A stretch of DNA of 64,000 nt from Spongilla lacustris (Eukaryota; Porifera; Demospongiae; Spongillida; Spongillidae), in assembly GCA_949361645.1 (NCBI GenBank), contig OX442417.1, positions 2,059,418 to 2,123,417 on the forward strand, read 5' to 3'. The position numbers and the translations under genes were made by a program. This document shows, piece after piece, positions 38,380 through 48,638 of this stretch; within the stretch, counting starts at the first letter, position 1, and each line of letters opens with the position of its first letter. The notes beneath the pieces are model-generated. The model worked only from the letters and a program-made list of their open reading frames with translations, was not told the origin of the DNA and made no database searches.

Positions 38380-41300
38380 ATGGCAGAGGAAGCAGGATTA
38401 TCACCATCACAAGATAAGAATCAGCAAGAATCATCTCAAGACAATGGTATGTGAATGTCTAGACCTCTAAACGAGTAGCATTCATGCAAGCATCTGTTAA
38501 TGAACACATAATCAGCACAAGGTTGATGTGTGACAGTTATTGGTGGTGTGTATAGTGATTATTAAGGAAGAAAAATGCTGTTGTACAGTATGCGTCAGAA
38601 TAACGTTGGCTCCACGCATTATGGTCGAATAGTACTGCACTTTATTGCGATCATACCTCTAAATAGTATTATCCTTCCTTTTATATTTTTGCAATTGTGG
38701 TAATGGATAAGTTGAACTCTTTAATTCCCTGATTTACTGATACTGATTGCAATATGGAATAGAATTAGTATGATGTGCTGCACAATTAGTTTAATGTGAG
38801 TGAGATGTTTTTATCACATACGAATAGGTGCAGAATTGGGAGGAGGAGAAGATAATGTTGGTAAGGGACTAAGTTTAAATTCACAAATAGTTTATTTAAA
38901 ATTATTCCCTCCCTCTATCCAAATTAGCTTGTGAAAGAGACCATGACTCAGCCCCGGCAGGTAAGGTTTAAATTGTTGCTATGAAATAGGGAGGCGAGGA
39001 ATGCGTAAAAATCCTAGATGTTCCTGAAGTGATTCTAGATGTTGCTGATGTTTTTGATTAGCTAGATATGCCTATAGTAATCCTAAATGTGCCTGCGGTA
39101 TTCTTGAAGTAATCTTAGATGTACTTGAAGTTAATGGTAGATTTCCCTTGATGTACATGTACCTGAAGTAATCCTAGGTGTGTTTGAAGTAATCCTAGAT
39201 GTACCAGAAGTATTGCTTCATGTACTTCAAGTAATTGTGATGATGGAGGATTTAATGTGTGCCAGCACATACCCTTAGTCGACATAAAGTTGTTAGCTGG
39301 TAGTTAAATCAAACATTTCATTTGTTCAGCAAAACGGCCAAGGCCACGGAAGATGCAGCAAGTGGAAGCAGGTAACATTAAAGTGATCCATTAGTGTTCT
39401 GTTAAAAAGTTAAGTTTGGGTTATATATATATATATTATAATCTGACCTCCTTGTCTATAACTCTGAAACGATCAATCACTCTAAATGATAATCACTCTT
39501 GCTAGAAGCTCTGGTCCAGCCCCAAGCTGATGCTGATGCACTTCAGCAGCCTGGTAAGTCAGCATTTAATGTGTGCCAGCACATACAGTCTGCCCTCGAT
39601 AAGAGCGCACTACGATATAGGCGCATTCCCTCGATATAAGCGCAGGGGTGTGATATGTGGCCACAATAATAATATTCATATATATGCGGAAGATTACATG
39701 CGCGCGCATGCATTGCAACAAGCCAATGCAACCAAAAGTACATGTAATCTTGATCGCTCGTTCCTTAGTGAATTCAATTTCAGACAAAGTAGCTTTTGTT
39801 ACAGGCAAGCAGCCGAAATGCAAGGACAAAAGATTGCACAAAGCACTATTCTTACTTCCAAACATGCGCAAAGCACACAATGAACTAGCGCAAGACGCAA
39901 ATGTAATATAATGCAATAATATATAGGCCTACTCTGTATCAATATCGCATGTACATGTGCAATTGCGCGTCAGTGTAGCCATGTCGCAGAAACTCACAAG
40001 AACGTCACTCACAGGTGAAGAGAAGCGCCTGATAGCTAAGCGAAAAGTTGAAACAGGTCATTCGGAAGAAATAGTGGCTGCATGGTTTAAAGAAAAGTGT
40101 GGAAAGGAGATCCATCGCTCTGTGGTAGGCAAGGCTGTCAAAGCTGGCTTTCACGAGCTGGATCTCCAAGCACCTGAAACAAAAAGGCAGAAGAGGCGTA
40201 GTCCTAAGTGGCCTCTGCTAGACAAGGGGCTCTTCTTATGGTTTAGCAGGTAAGAGGCTGATGGCAATCAATAAACGATTCTAACAATCCATTTATTATT
40301 AATTTTAGTGTGCGTGGACGTAATGGAGTACTTTCTGATGCTCTCCTGCTGTCCAAAGCAGCTGAATTGGCACAGGAATTGAATATTACTGTACATGTCC
40401 CACCTCCTTCCACCAGCCTGCCATCATCCAGTGCAGCCGTATCTCCTACTACTCTGTCTTCGCCCATTGCACCCACGCCTCCTACTATGTCTTCACCTAG
40501 TGCAGCCACGCCTCCTTCTGCTTGCCTGCCATCAACTAGTGCAGCCACGCCTCTTACTACCCGGCAATCATCCCATGCAGCCACGCCCCCTACTACTCTC
40601 TTCACCTAGTGCAGCCACGCCTCCTTCCACCAGCCTGCCATCAACTAGTGCAGCCACGCCTCTTACTACCCGGCAATCATCCAATGCAGCCACGCCCCCT
40701 ACTACTATGTCTTCACCTAGTGCAGCCACACCTCCATCTACCAGTCTGCCTTCTTCATTAACAGCTACCACACCTCCATCTGACGATGATGATTCCACTG
40801 CTGATGACAAGTTGATATTAAGTCATGGTTGGCTAGCAAAATGGAAAGGACGGCATGGTGTGTTTAGTGTACGCCTGCATGGAGAAGCTGGTGGTGCTGA
40901 TCAACAAGGCATAACCAGGGCACAAACAGAGCTGCCTAGTATCATTGAGAGATACAAGCCTGAGGATGTCTTCAATCTGGATGAAACAGGCTTGTACTAT
41001 AGGCAAGCTGTAAGTTTCTAGAGCCACCATAAATACACATGTCATTTTACAATAACACATGTAACTCTATTATCTCAGCCTGACCGTACCCTCACCACTA
41101 CTGCTGATATTCGTGGAGCCAAAAAATCTAAAGATCGTGTCACAGTGGCTTTAATAGTTAATGTAACTGGCACTGAATGTCTTAAGCCAATTGTGATACA
41201 CAAGTTCAAACGCCCACGTTGCTTTGGCAAGACATTTGATCCCAACAGCATGGTGTCTTATTACAACAATCAGACAGCATGGATGCGCACTGAGGCAAGG

Positions 41301-44300
41301 ACAACATCATTCCATTTTTTTGGTAACATTAGTATTTATTTACATTTAGGTTTTCACTGACTGGTCAATGAAGATGAATGAGCTGTTCAAGAACCAGAAA
41401 AGGAATTGTCTGATACTGCTAGACAATGCTGCATCCCACAGTATCGCTGACATGGTTCTTACCAAAGCTGGGAGCTTTGAGTGCTTTAAAATGAGCAATC
41501 TCCTGCTGCTCTTCATGCCTGCTAACTGCACCTCTGTGGTTCAGCCGCTTGATCAGGGTATAATTGCTGCTTTCAAGGCACGGTACAAAAGTAAGCTGGC
41601 CCAACACCTGATTAGGCAGTACGATGTTAATCCATCCCAGGATTTGAGAGCACTGTCTTTAACAACAGATGTCAAGCAGGTTTGTTCACATAGCAGCTTG
41701 TCGAGTCCAACGAATTATTTCAATCTGTTTATAGGCAATCACATGGCTTTGCGGAGCTTGGTATGACATCTCAATTCCGACTATTATAAACTGTTGGTGC
41801 AAGGCGGGGATACTACCAGCTGAATGGTGTCGTCGGCTTAGACCCGATAGGGCTGCAGTACAAGCAGCTGAAGCTGTAGAGGATGCACATGTGAGGGCTA
41901 TATCATCTGCTATTCAGAGGCTACCAGTAGAGAGTGGAGTTTCTCGGATGACGGCTGCGGAATGGATAATGCCTCCAGGAGAGACAGAGACTGAAGGGGC
42001 AGAATCAATGGCTGAAATTGCAGCCAGGCTGACTGGCCGAACAGTGCCCAGTAATGATGGTGATGATGATGAGTCAGATCCCAATCACATTGAGCCACAG
42101 CCTATCTCTCTGGAAGAGGCAAAACAGAGTGCCTCCAATCTGTGCCACTTTATAGGGGACAACATTGAAGTATTTTCTGAGCAAGAGTACAGGTTGTTGC
42201 TAAAATTAGCAGACAAGGTGCACAATTTAACACCAGCCAAGCATTCATAGGTACATGTACTACTTTTGAATTTAAGTTCAGTGACACCGTTGATTTTAAA
42301 AACATCCCACATAGTAATGGTTTACACAATTAATTAAATTCATTCACCACAATCGATATAAGCGCATTCTACCATAAGAGCGCAGGGAACAAACGTGGCG
42401 CTTATATCGAGGGCAGACTGTACATGCACTGATCTGACACTCATGCATACATGAGTCCCTAAGTCTTAATTATATTTCATCCATCCATCCATGCATCATT
42501 TACATACATACATACATACATACATAATAATAATCACCATCGTATTTGTACCATGGTACAACACGTTAGGGGGGGAGGTTCAAGGCAGGAGAAAACACGC
42601 AGTATGTAATGTCCAAATACTAACATACATACATACATACATACATACATACATACATACATACATACATACATACATACATACATACATACATGCATGC
42701 ATACATACATACATAAATACATACATACATACATGTACATACATGTACATACATATACAGGGTGTTTCACAATCAAGGAAAATAGTTTATAAATTAACCA
42801 AAAGGAGTTAATTAACTTAAATTTGTTGATAAATGCTCTATTAACTTTAGCTTAAATGCTGATGTAAACAAACTAAATATTAATTCAATAATTGATTTAA
42901 TAAAATCAAAAAAAATTAATTAACCAACGCAGATTAATAATTCTTGATAACACCTAATTACCTTTGTAGAGGCATTCAAAAGCTCCAACTGATCCTTGAA
43001 TTTTAATAATATCAACTTGGCCAAATTTATTAATAAATTCAAACCACTAAATCGAGATTCAATGGCCCCTAAATCAAGTACATTGGGAAAATCAAAAAAT
43101 CAAGATTACAATCTTGAATAACTTCTAAATGGAAGCAGTTACTTAAATACAGTTAACTAACCACCAACCCTACATTTATTAACATGAATAATATTTAATT
43201 GAAAGAATAAGGGTTTTGTGTGACTTTTATTATTGTTAATTAACCATTATAATTTTATTTCACCAGCATGTCTTCTTTTGCTGTTAGAACTTTTACTTTT
43301 AACAACAATTACCAGTTAATTAACTGCTTGTGGTAAATTTCTAAACAATTTTCCTTGATTGTGAAACACCCTGTATATATGCATGCACATACATGCATAC
43401 ACATACATACATACCATACATATATACATACATAAGCAATAGTTAGGCAGGGACCTCTGTTGGTTATGGATATATAGGGCCAAATAGCAAATGTGTAATA
43501 TAGTTTACACTCTGCAAGCGCTATTGTTTACATAAGCTGTTTTATCTAAACAATAGCACTTGCAGTGTAAGCTACATGTATATTAAACACATTTGTTAGG
43601 CTGGTCCTATTTGGCCCTATATCTCCATAACCAACAGAGGTCCCCTCGCCATTTTTTAAGAGAGTTTTTTTTAAATTAAAGTAACGCACATAGTTTGTAA
43701 TGAGCATTATTAATAATACATACCAAAACAAGCATACATGTACAATGACACTTTATACAATACCTTTCATTATCACCAACGATCATTTGTTTGGCCTTTG
43801 TCCTCATGTTATAGTGACATATAATTTATTGTAAAGGGATTGGGTCCTTCCATCTACTTTCAGTTGTGACTCATTTCTCTCCAACTTCTCATGTACATGT
43901 ATGTTGGACTTGATATGAAAGTGACTAGTACCATTTATTGTAATTTAAATACCACTGATAATCAATTACTCCATATTGCAACTCTTTTCTTGGCCACATG
44001 TATGGAGGGGTTGTTGGGATCTAATTGAAGATCATTCAATCATCAGATCAACTGCCAGCAGTTGAAGACCCCCCTTCACAACCAAGAGCCAACTCAGGAT
44101 CCTTTATTTCTCAAGACACAAATTCAGTATGTACTATTTCTCTAATGTATAACGTAACACACATCGGTTATAACGCAACATAACATACTACGATCGAAGC
44201 ATAGTGCGTTTAGCCAACTTTTTCTGACGCATAGGATGGACATGCCCCCAGAGGTTATGGAGATTGGTTACAGATCATCATATGTTTGAGACTAAGGGCT

Positions 44301-44929
44301 ATACGGCTATAAAAGTTCTGCCTGTGACGTTATTTTGGTGATGTCAAACGGTTGCTTGTGTTCATACTCCTGAATTTTGTTATCTACGTCGGGTACTCAT
44401 TCTTTTCAGAACCTCACAGGTCTATCTCAAGGTACCAATGTTCGAAAGTGTAAACGCTATTGCAACACAGCGTTCCAGCAAAAACAGCTGTATCTAGCTT
44501 TGTTACTTCTCAAAAGTGGCTTAGACATACGCAGCAAAGACAGTATTATATCTAACTTGTAGAGACTATGAAAACATGTGCCGTTCTGGGCTAACAGGAA
44601 AATGTATCGAAAGCAATAGATGTGTTTTTGAAATATCAAACAGTTTAGGGGTGATGTATACGTACGTACACATGCGCTACATACGTGTGTTATTTTTTTA
44701 TTTTTTTTTATTTTTTTAAATTCATAATAATCATTATTCATGTATATACAGGAGTAAATGCACATACAACATTACAATAGAATACATGAAGTACACATAT
44801 CATTATTGAACATAGATTACATGTACAATGAAATAAAACCCCTAAGTAGTGTACAGCACACCAAAAAGACCCACAACACCCAACGAACACCCACCCTAAC
44901 CCACATGTCTCAATTAACCCCCGTCTACT

Positions 44930-44963
<34 letters not shown>

Positions 44964-47877
44964 CAAACATAAAAAAACACAACGGAAAAAAAAACATACA
45001 ACAAACACAATGGTTACAACATAATTACCAAGTACAATAACCATAGAAATAGATACAGTCTATGAAGAGACTCTGCCCTCATGCACTGCTAGGGTCAGAT
45101 CACAATAGATTGGGTGGTGGTAGGAAGACCTGCTTCCTCGTAGGCACATGATAGCACTGCGCAGTATGGCAAAAGACAGACGACATCTCAGCCAGCCCAT
45201 AATGAGGGAATATGCTTTGTCTTGTTTTTCAGATAGTAGGTCAGCTAACCGTTTGTAAAAAGTGGTGGCTTCTCTCCCCATTGCACCCGAAGTGGAAAAA
45301 AACTAGGGGTGTGAAAACACCATGTTCAACATCTCGAATACGTTGTCCATATTCTCTTTTCTTGGTTTGTTCATGGGTACGAAAAAGAGCGGAAAGAGAT
45401 TTTGAAACGTAGCTAGGTGCATTAGGGTGAAAAACCCTTACATCAAAATATGCATCTTGGCTTTTGGACCAAAATCCTCTAGCTCTGATATCTGCCCTGG
45501 CCTCAGCATCTGTGTTGGCTGTGAGGTAAGAAAAGGTTTCTCCATTAAGAGGTTGTAGTTGTGGCTCTGTTGCAACATTATAACAAACTTCTGTCAGCAA
45601 TGAGGCTGTAAGATCTCTAATGTCATTGTGCCTGACAGTTAGGAAACCACCAAGATGGCAAGTCATGGCATGGTCAACAGAGAACTGTTTTCCACACAGT
45701 GGTACATTAAAAATTGTCCATATGCAACTGCAGGTGATTCCTAACTAAAAAGTGAGCTCAAGTCGAATTTTAATTTTGCAGCTGCCTTAGTCCCAACAGA
45801 CAGATTTGCTGGGGACATGGATGGACACCTAGGTGGTGTACTTTGAAGAAAAACATATAGTGTGGCCTAGCTGTAATTGGTTTGGTCTCTGGGTCACATA
45901 AACAGATTAGCTTGGTTATAAAAACATAAACAAGTCACGTGATAGGATTAAAGTTCATCGAATACCTATGATTCATTTATGAAAACCATCAATGTTTATG
46001 TCAGTTAGTTATCAAGTTATTATTCCAATGCATGATCAAGCTGAGAATTTTTATAAACCATGACTGTACTTATATGTGCAGCATGCATTTGTTGGTCAAC
46101 CAAATATAACAATATTCAGCGCTAAAGAAGATTCAAACACAATTATGTAATCATTTTAGACCTTATATGCTGATTCTCATTAGGGCACTTATTGTAAGGA
46201 TTTATTCATTTTCTTATCTAAGACTGAAGACCCTGTTCCTTTTGTAAAATGTTGTGTGCATACAGGTAATGATTTTATGTTGCTATTAATAATTTTTTGG
46301 GTGATTATTTTTTACCTCAGCATCTACTCAGACCCAGATCAAAACCCTCATCATCACCAAGTGTAGCATTTCCTAAACCACAAAGTGCACAACATATCAA
46401 ACGTGCATCTTGCCATTTAACTCAAAGTGATAAAATATGGAAAACTGCAATCTTTGTCTGCAAATGGAAGAATACCAAAGACATTACCAGCTTCACCCTG
46501 AACGAGCTGATCAAAAATGATGGTAGGGGCAATGACAAGGACTCTTTAATTTTGTGCAAGTGGCTGATAGATAAGTTATCCAATGGGGACTATAAAGTGC
46601 GGTTAGATTTGGATAGTGTTATCGAAGAAAGACAGTATAAGAAAGGTATATCCAGTGACTTTGGTGGTAACGTATACTACCTGCTTGATCATGTAGGGTA
46701 CCATCCAATTAATGAAACCATAACACCTCTAACAAGCTCAGTAGTTTCATTCCCTGATGTTGGCATGGTGTATAACCGCACAATGGTGTTACGCATTGAA
46801 ATTCAATCTTCTCCGATGAGTAATGCAGTGGCTAAACTTGCAGCAAACCTGATTGATGACTGTCGTTATTTACGACACTATGATCAAAGTATTACGAAAG
46901 TTGAGGGCTTTGCTTTTTGCAACAGTACAGACAAAGGGTATGTTTGCAAAGTAACCGTTGAATGGAATGATCTAAGTTTTTATGTTTCAACTGAACCAAT
47001 GAATTGCAATGAGAGAACGATTTTATTGTCTATTAAAGAGGCTTTTAACTACCATGTTGACCATGCTCATAAGATTAATGACGCACTGAACAATAAAACA
47101 ACATTTGAAAGTTATTTCATTCCATTTTCAAATAAAGATGTGGTTCTTCTTAAGCAGCTTATATCTGCCCAGTATTCACAGACGGAATTCTTAAAGCAAG
47201 TTGAATCTTGGTACTCTCTGGTGTTTACTGACAACCACCAGTACTACTACAAGTACTGTCCTGATGAGTCTGATCGAGTCAAAATGTCTTGTTTGATGAA
47301 GGAGGACAAATGCAATTGCCTTGTTTTCCCAATCGATATCTTCTATTTACGTTTACCTTCAGAGAAAAAGCTGCAGTTAGTAGTGTTTGATAAACAGGAG
47401 CAGCAACTATCAGATTTGACCCAAGAGGAACGAAAGTCGTGCCTATATTACATAGCCATTGGTATTAATGAAGCCTTAACAGTGCTACATCAAAAGTACA
47501 AATTAGCACATCTAGATGTGAGACTGGACAATGTGTGTTTTCACAAAGGCACAGTGACCTTAATTGATTTTGACCGTTGTCAGAGCGTTGTTGAAAACAG
47601 TGTAAATGAATATTGTGACTCTTTCATGTATACATTTCCCAATGAAAGTGAAGGTAGTATAAAACTTCTGGATTTCAAACAGTTGGGTATGCTCATCTTT
47701 AGTATCATGCATGGCAAAATCCAGACTGATCTGAAGGCAAAAGATTTCGAGTCGGAGACAGGAGATACACTGGTTGCTAGTTTAGTAAACAAAGGCGAAT
47801 GGAATGCAGAACTAACTTCTCAGCTCTCAAAAGAAAAGACTATTCAAGAATGTTTTATTAAGCAATCTGCAATCTGA
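38380..47877 (+). CDS. Kinase-like protein with mini-exon-encoded disordered N-terminus (gene model)
   Basis: Seven exons: 38380-38446, 38828-38860, 38928-38960, 39330-39371, 39509-39553, 44047-44126 and 46321-47877. Together they give 1,857 bases, 618 residues plus stop. Introns 1-5 are all phase 1 and the sixth is phase 0; every junction keeps the frame. The start ATG has an A at -3 and G at +4. Residues 1-100 are hydrophilic and probably disordered, with a basic AKRPRPRK stretch (exon 4) that could act as a nuclear or DNA-contact segment. The last exon supplies the kinase-like region. Intron 5 (39554-44046) contains a complete Tigger transposon, and intron 6 contains a LINE remnant. Exon 6 is the weakest member of the model. 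The exact family is not known to me. Confidence 0.6.
38586..38660. mobile_element. MITE end fragment related to 31007-31318
   Basis: CAGTATGCGTCAGAATAACG followed by TTGGCTCCACGCATTA matches the end of the element at 31007-31318. It lies in the first intron of the kinase-like gene. Confidence 0.5.
39586..42420 (+). mobile_element. Tigger (pogo-group, Tc1/mariner) transposon, 2,835 bp
   Basis: Both ends begin CAGTCTGCCCTCGATA, with subterminal CGATATAAGCGC repeats, and the element is flanked by TA on each side (39584-39585 and 42421-42422). It encodes a CENP-B/JRK-like transposase in the same orientation as the host gene, inside its fifth intron. The 22 bp just left of the element (39564-39585) also occur at 39249-39270. 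Confidence 0.9.
39981..42250 (+). pseudogene. Tigger-type DDE transposase, one frameshift
   Basis: Exons: 39981-40249, 40309-41009, 41079-41294, 41350-41679 and 41735-42250. N-terminal CENP-B-type helix-turn-helix (GEEKRLIAKRKVETGHSE), a Ser/Thr/Pro-rich repeat linker, a second helix-turn-helix (HGWLAKWKGRHG), and a DDE catalytic domain with LDETG, LLLDNAASH and QPLDQG. All exon junctions agree in phase. Within the linker at about 40597, two bases are missing compared with neighbouring repeat units (CTACTACTCTCTTC versus CTACTACTCTGTCTTC), which brings in a TAG at 40608. The copy is probably inactive unless this is a sequencing error. The intron at 41295-41349 starts with GC. Confidence 0.85.
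42504..42757. repeat. (CATA)n microsatellite
   Basis: Tetranucleotide repeats at 42504-42530 and 42624-42757. Open frames of Tyr-Ile-His or Met-Tyr-Val-Cys here are artefacts. Confidence 0.9.
42758..43373. mobile_element. Tc1/mariner-type MITE, 616 bp
   Basis: Perfect terminal inverted repeats starting CAGGGTGTTTCACAATCAAG, at least 25 bp, flanked by TA at 42756-42757 and 43374-43375. The interior is TTAATTAA-rich and non-coding. It sits inside the (CATA)n microsatellite. Confidence 0.85.
43446..43650. mobile_element. Near-full-length hairpin (fold-back) element, 205 bp
   Basis: The left arm GGACCTCTGTTGGTTATGGA continues through GGGCCAAATAG. The right arm is its complement (CTATTTGGCCC ... 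TCCATAACCAACAGAGGTCC). The centre also pairs (AGCGCTATTGTTTA / TAAACAATAGCACT). Almost the whole interval can form one stem. Confidence 0.75.
44144..44234. mobile_element. MITE end fragment related to 31007-31318
   Basis: TAACGTAACACAC... leads to GCCAACTTTTTCTGACGCAT, matching the right end of the element at 31007-31318. The left part is missing. Confidence 0.45.
44410..44431 (+). other. Exon-like 22 bp microexon, not placed
   Basis: Bounded by a strong CATTCTTTTCAG acceptor and CAAG|GTACCA. It could follow exon 44047-44126 in phase but would then break the frame of the kinase exon. It may be unused. Confidence 0.2.
44640..45059 (-). other. Probable 3' untranslated tail of the LINE remnant, with (ATT)n
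   Basis: Follows the minus-strand reading frame at 45060-45715. It includes a (TTA)n tract at about 44932-44965 on the plus strand, which reads as a TAA-type tail on the minus strand. Confidence 0.4.
45060..45715 (-). pseudogene. 5'-truncated LINE-type element, C-terminal part of ORF2-like protein
   Basis: The minus-strand frame reads NVPLCGKQFSVDHAMTCHLG, then RHNDIRDLTASLLTEVC, SANTDAEARADIRARGFW, FFDVRVFHPNAPS-type text, REYGQRIRDVEHGVFTPLVF, and in a second frame SLIMGWLRCRLSFAILRSAI and MCLRGSRS. From memory this is the conserved C-terminal region of a reverse-transcriptase element widespread in cnidarians and sponges. A frameshift near 45265 separates the two parts, and no polymerase domain remains. 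It lies antisense in intron 6 of the kinase-like gene. Confidence 0.6.
46321..47877 (+). CDS. Main exon of the kinase-like gene
   Basis: Encodes residues 101-618 of the model, after a strong TTTTTTACCTCAG acceptor; there is no in-frame ATG near its start. The first 330 residues contain a conserved-looking block (VLRIEIQSSPMSNAVAKLAA) of unknown function. The C-terminal part carries kinase catalytic motifs: HLDVRLDN (H497, D499, N504) in place of HRDxxxxN, and DFD (D516) in place of DFG. No glycine-rich loop or VAIK lysine was identified, so the N-lobe is atypical. Catalytic Asp, Asn and metal-binding Asp are kept, so activity is possible. It recalls kinase-like proteins expanded in sponges and Crinkler-type effectors; this is a resemblance only. 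Confidence 0.7.
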   Translation, partial: HLLRPRSKPSSSPSVAFPKPQSAQHIKRASCHLTQSDKIWKTAIFVCKWKNTKDITSFTLNELIKNDGRGNDKDSLILCKWLIDKLSNGDYKVRLDLDSVIEERQYKKGISSDFGGNVYYLLDHVGYHPINETITPLTSSVVSFPDVGMVYNRTMVLRIEIQSSPMSNAVAKLAANLIDDCRYLRHYDQSITKVEGFAFCNSTDKGYVCKVTVEWNDLSFYVSTEPMNCNERTILLSIKEAFNYHVDHAHKINDALNNKTTFESYFIPFSNKDVVLLKQLISAQYSQTEFLKQVESWYSLVFTDNHQYYYKYCPDESDRVKMSCLMKEDKCNCLVFPIDIFYLRLPSEKKLQLVVFDKQEQQLSDLTQEERKSCLYYIAIGINEALTVLHQKYKLAHLDVRLDNVCFHKGTVTLIDFDRCQSVVENSVNEYCDSFMYTFPNESEGSIKLLDFKQLGMLIFSIMHGKIQTDLKAKDFESETGDTLVASLVNKGEWNAELTSQLSKEKTIQECFIKQSAI

Positions 47878-48638
47878 ACGGTTTCCTTACCCTAGCTACT
47901 AACCTCTCGACTATATAAAGACTATTCAAGAAAGCACTAAACTTTGTTTTCTTCCCTGTCACCTCCTCTCCCCCTCTCACCTCCTTCAAAACTTGTATCT
48001 TGTGTATGTATGTATGTATATTTCTCATTTGTTTTTCTCTTCTTTTTTTTCTTCTGACCTATCAAATGATGTATTGGGTGGGACGGGAATGATCGATTGT
48101 TCAACGAGCGGGGCGGGGGGGGGGGGGGGCGGTGCTGTCCGCCTTTGGAGCGGGGTGGGGGGGGGGTGCGGTCCCCCTTCGGCTGATATCAACAAATAGT
48201 TAAAACTGGTGACCTCATTTTAAAAAGTTGACCTCATTTTGGGGAGGGGGGGTTGTTCAAACCCATCGACCCCCCCCCCCCCCCCCCCCCCCTGTGTACG
48301 CCCATGTGATAACGTAACTTAGTTCAAATTGTTACCAACATTATCGCAACACAAGAATATTAAGGTGTTGTGAGATATGATGTAATGGGTGGGTTGCACT
48401 TACCTAGTGTCCGGATTATGCAATATTGAAGTGTTTGCAATTCAGGGGTGTAAGTAGTAGGTTGGAATGGGCACAAGCGGTTTTGCATAAAGGTCAACGT
48501 AAGTTGTTTGGGACTTAGAGATAGTGTCCTGTTTATCGAGGTGTCTGTATTTCAGGGAGTCCGCATTTCGAGGTTCCACTGTATTTTTAAATCAATGCAG
48601 AATAAGGACTGTCTATTAATGTGTCCATCCATTCATAG
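47878..48638. other. 3' flank of the kinase-like gene with G and C runs
   Basis: G run at 48112-48129 and C run at 48271-48291 with GC-rich surroundings. No gene recognised. Confidence 0.4.

Noticed and set aside
42491..42811. Tyr-Ile-His / Met-Tyr-Val-Cys repeat frames
   Set aside because: Translation of the (CATA)n microsatellite.
46223..46265. Exon-like stretch with ACAG|GTAATG just before the kinase exon
   Set aside because: No reading frame through it joins the kinase exon without a stop codon.
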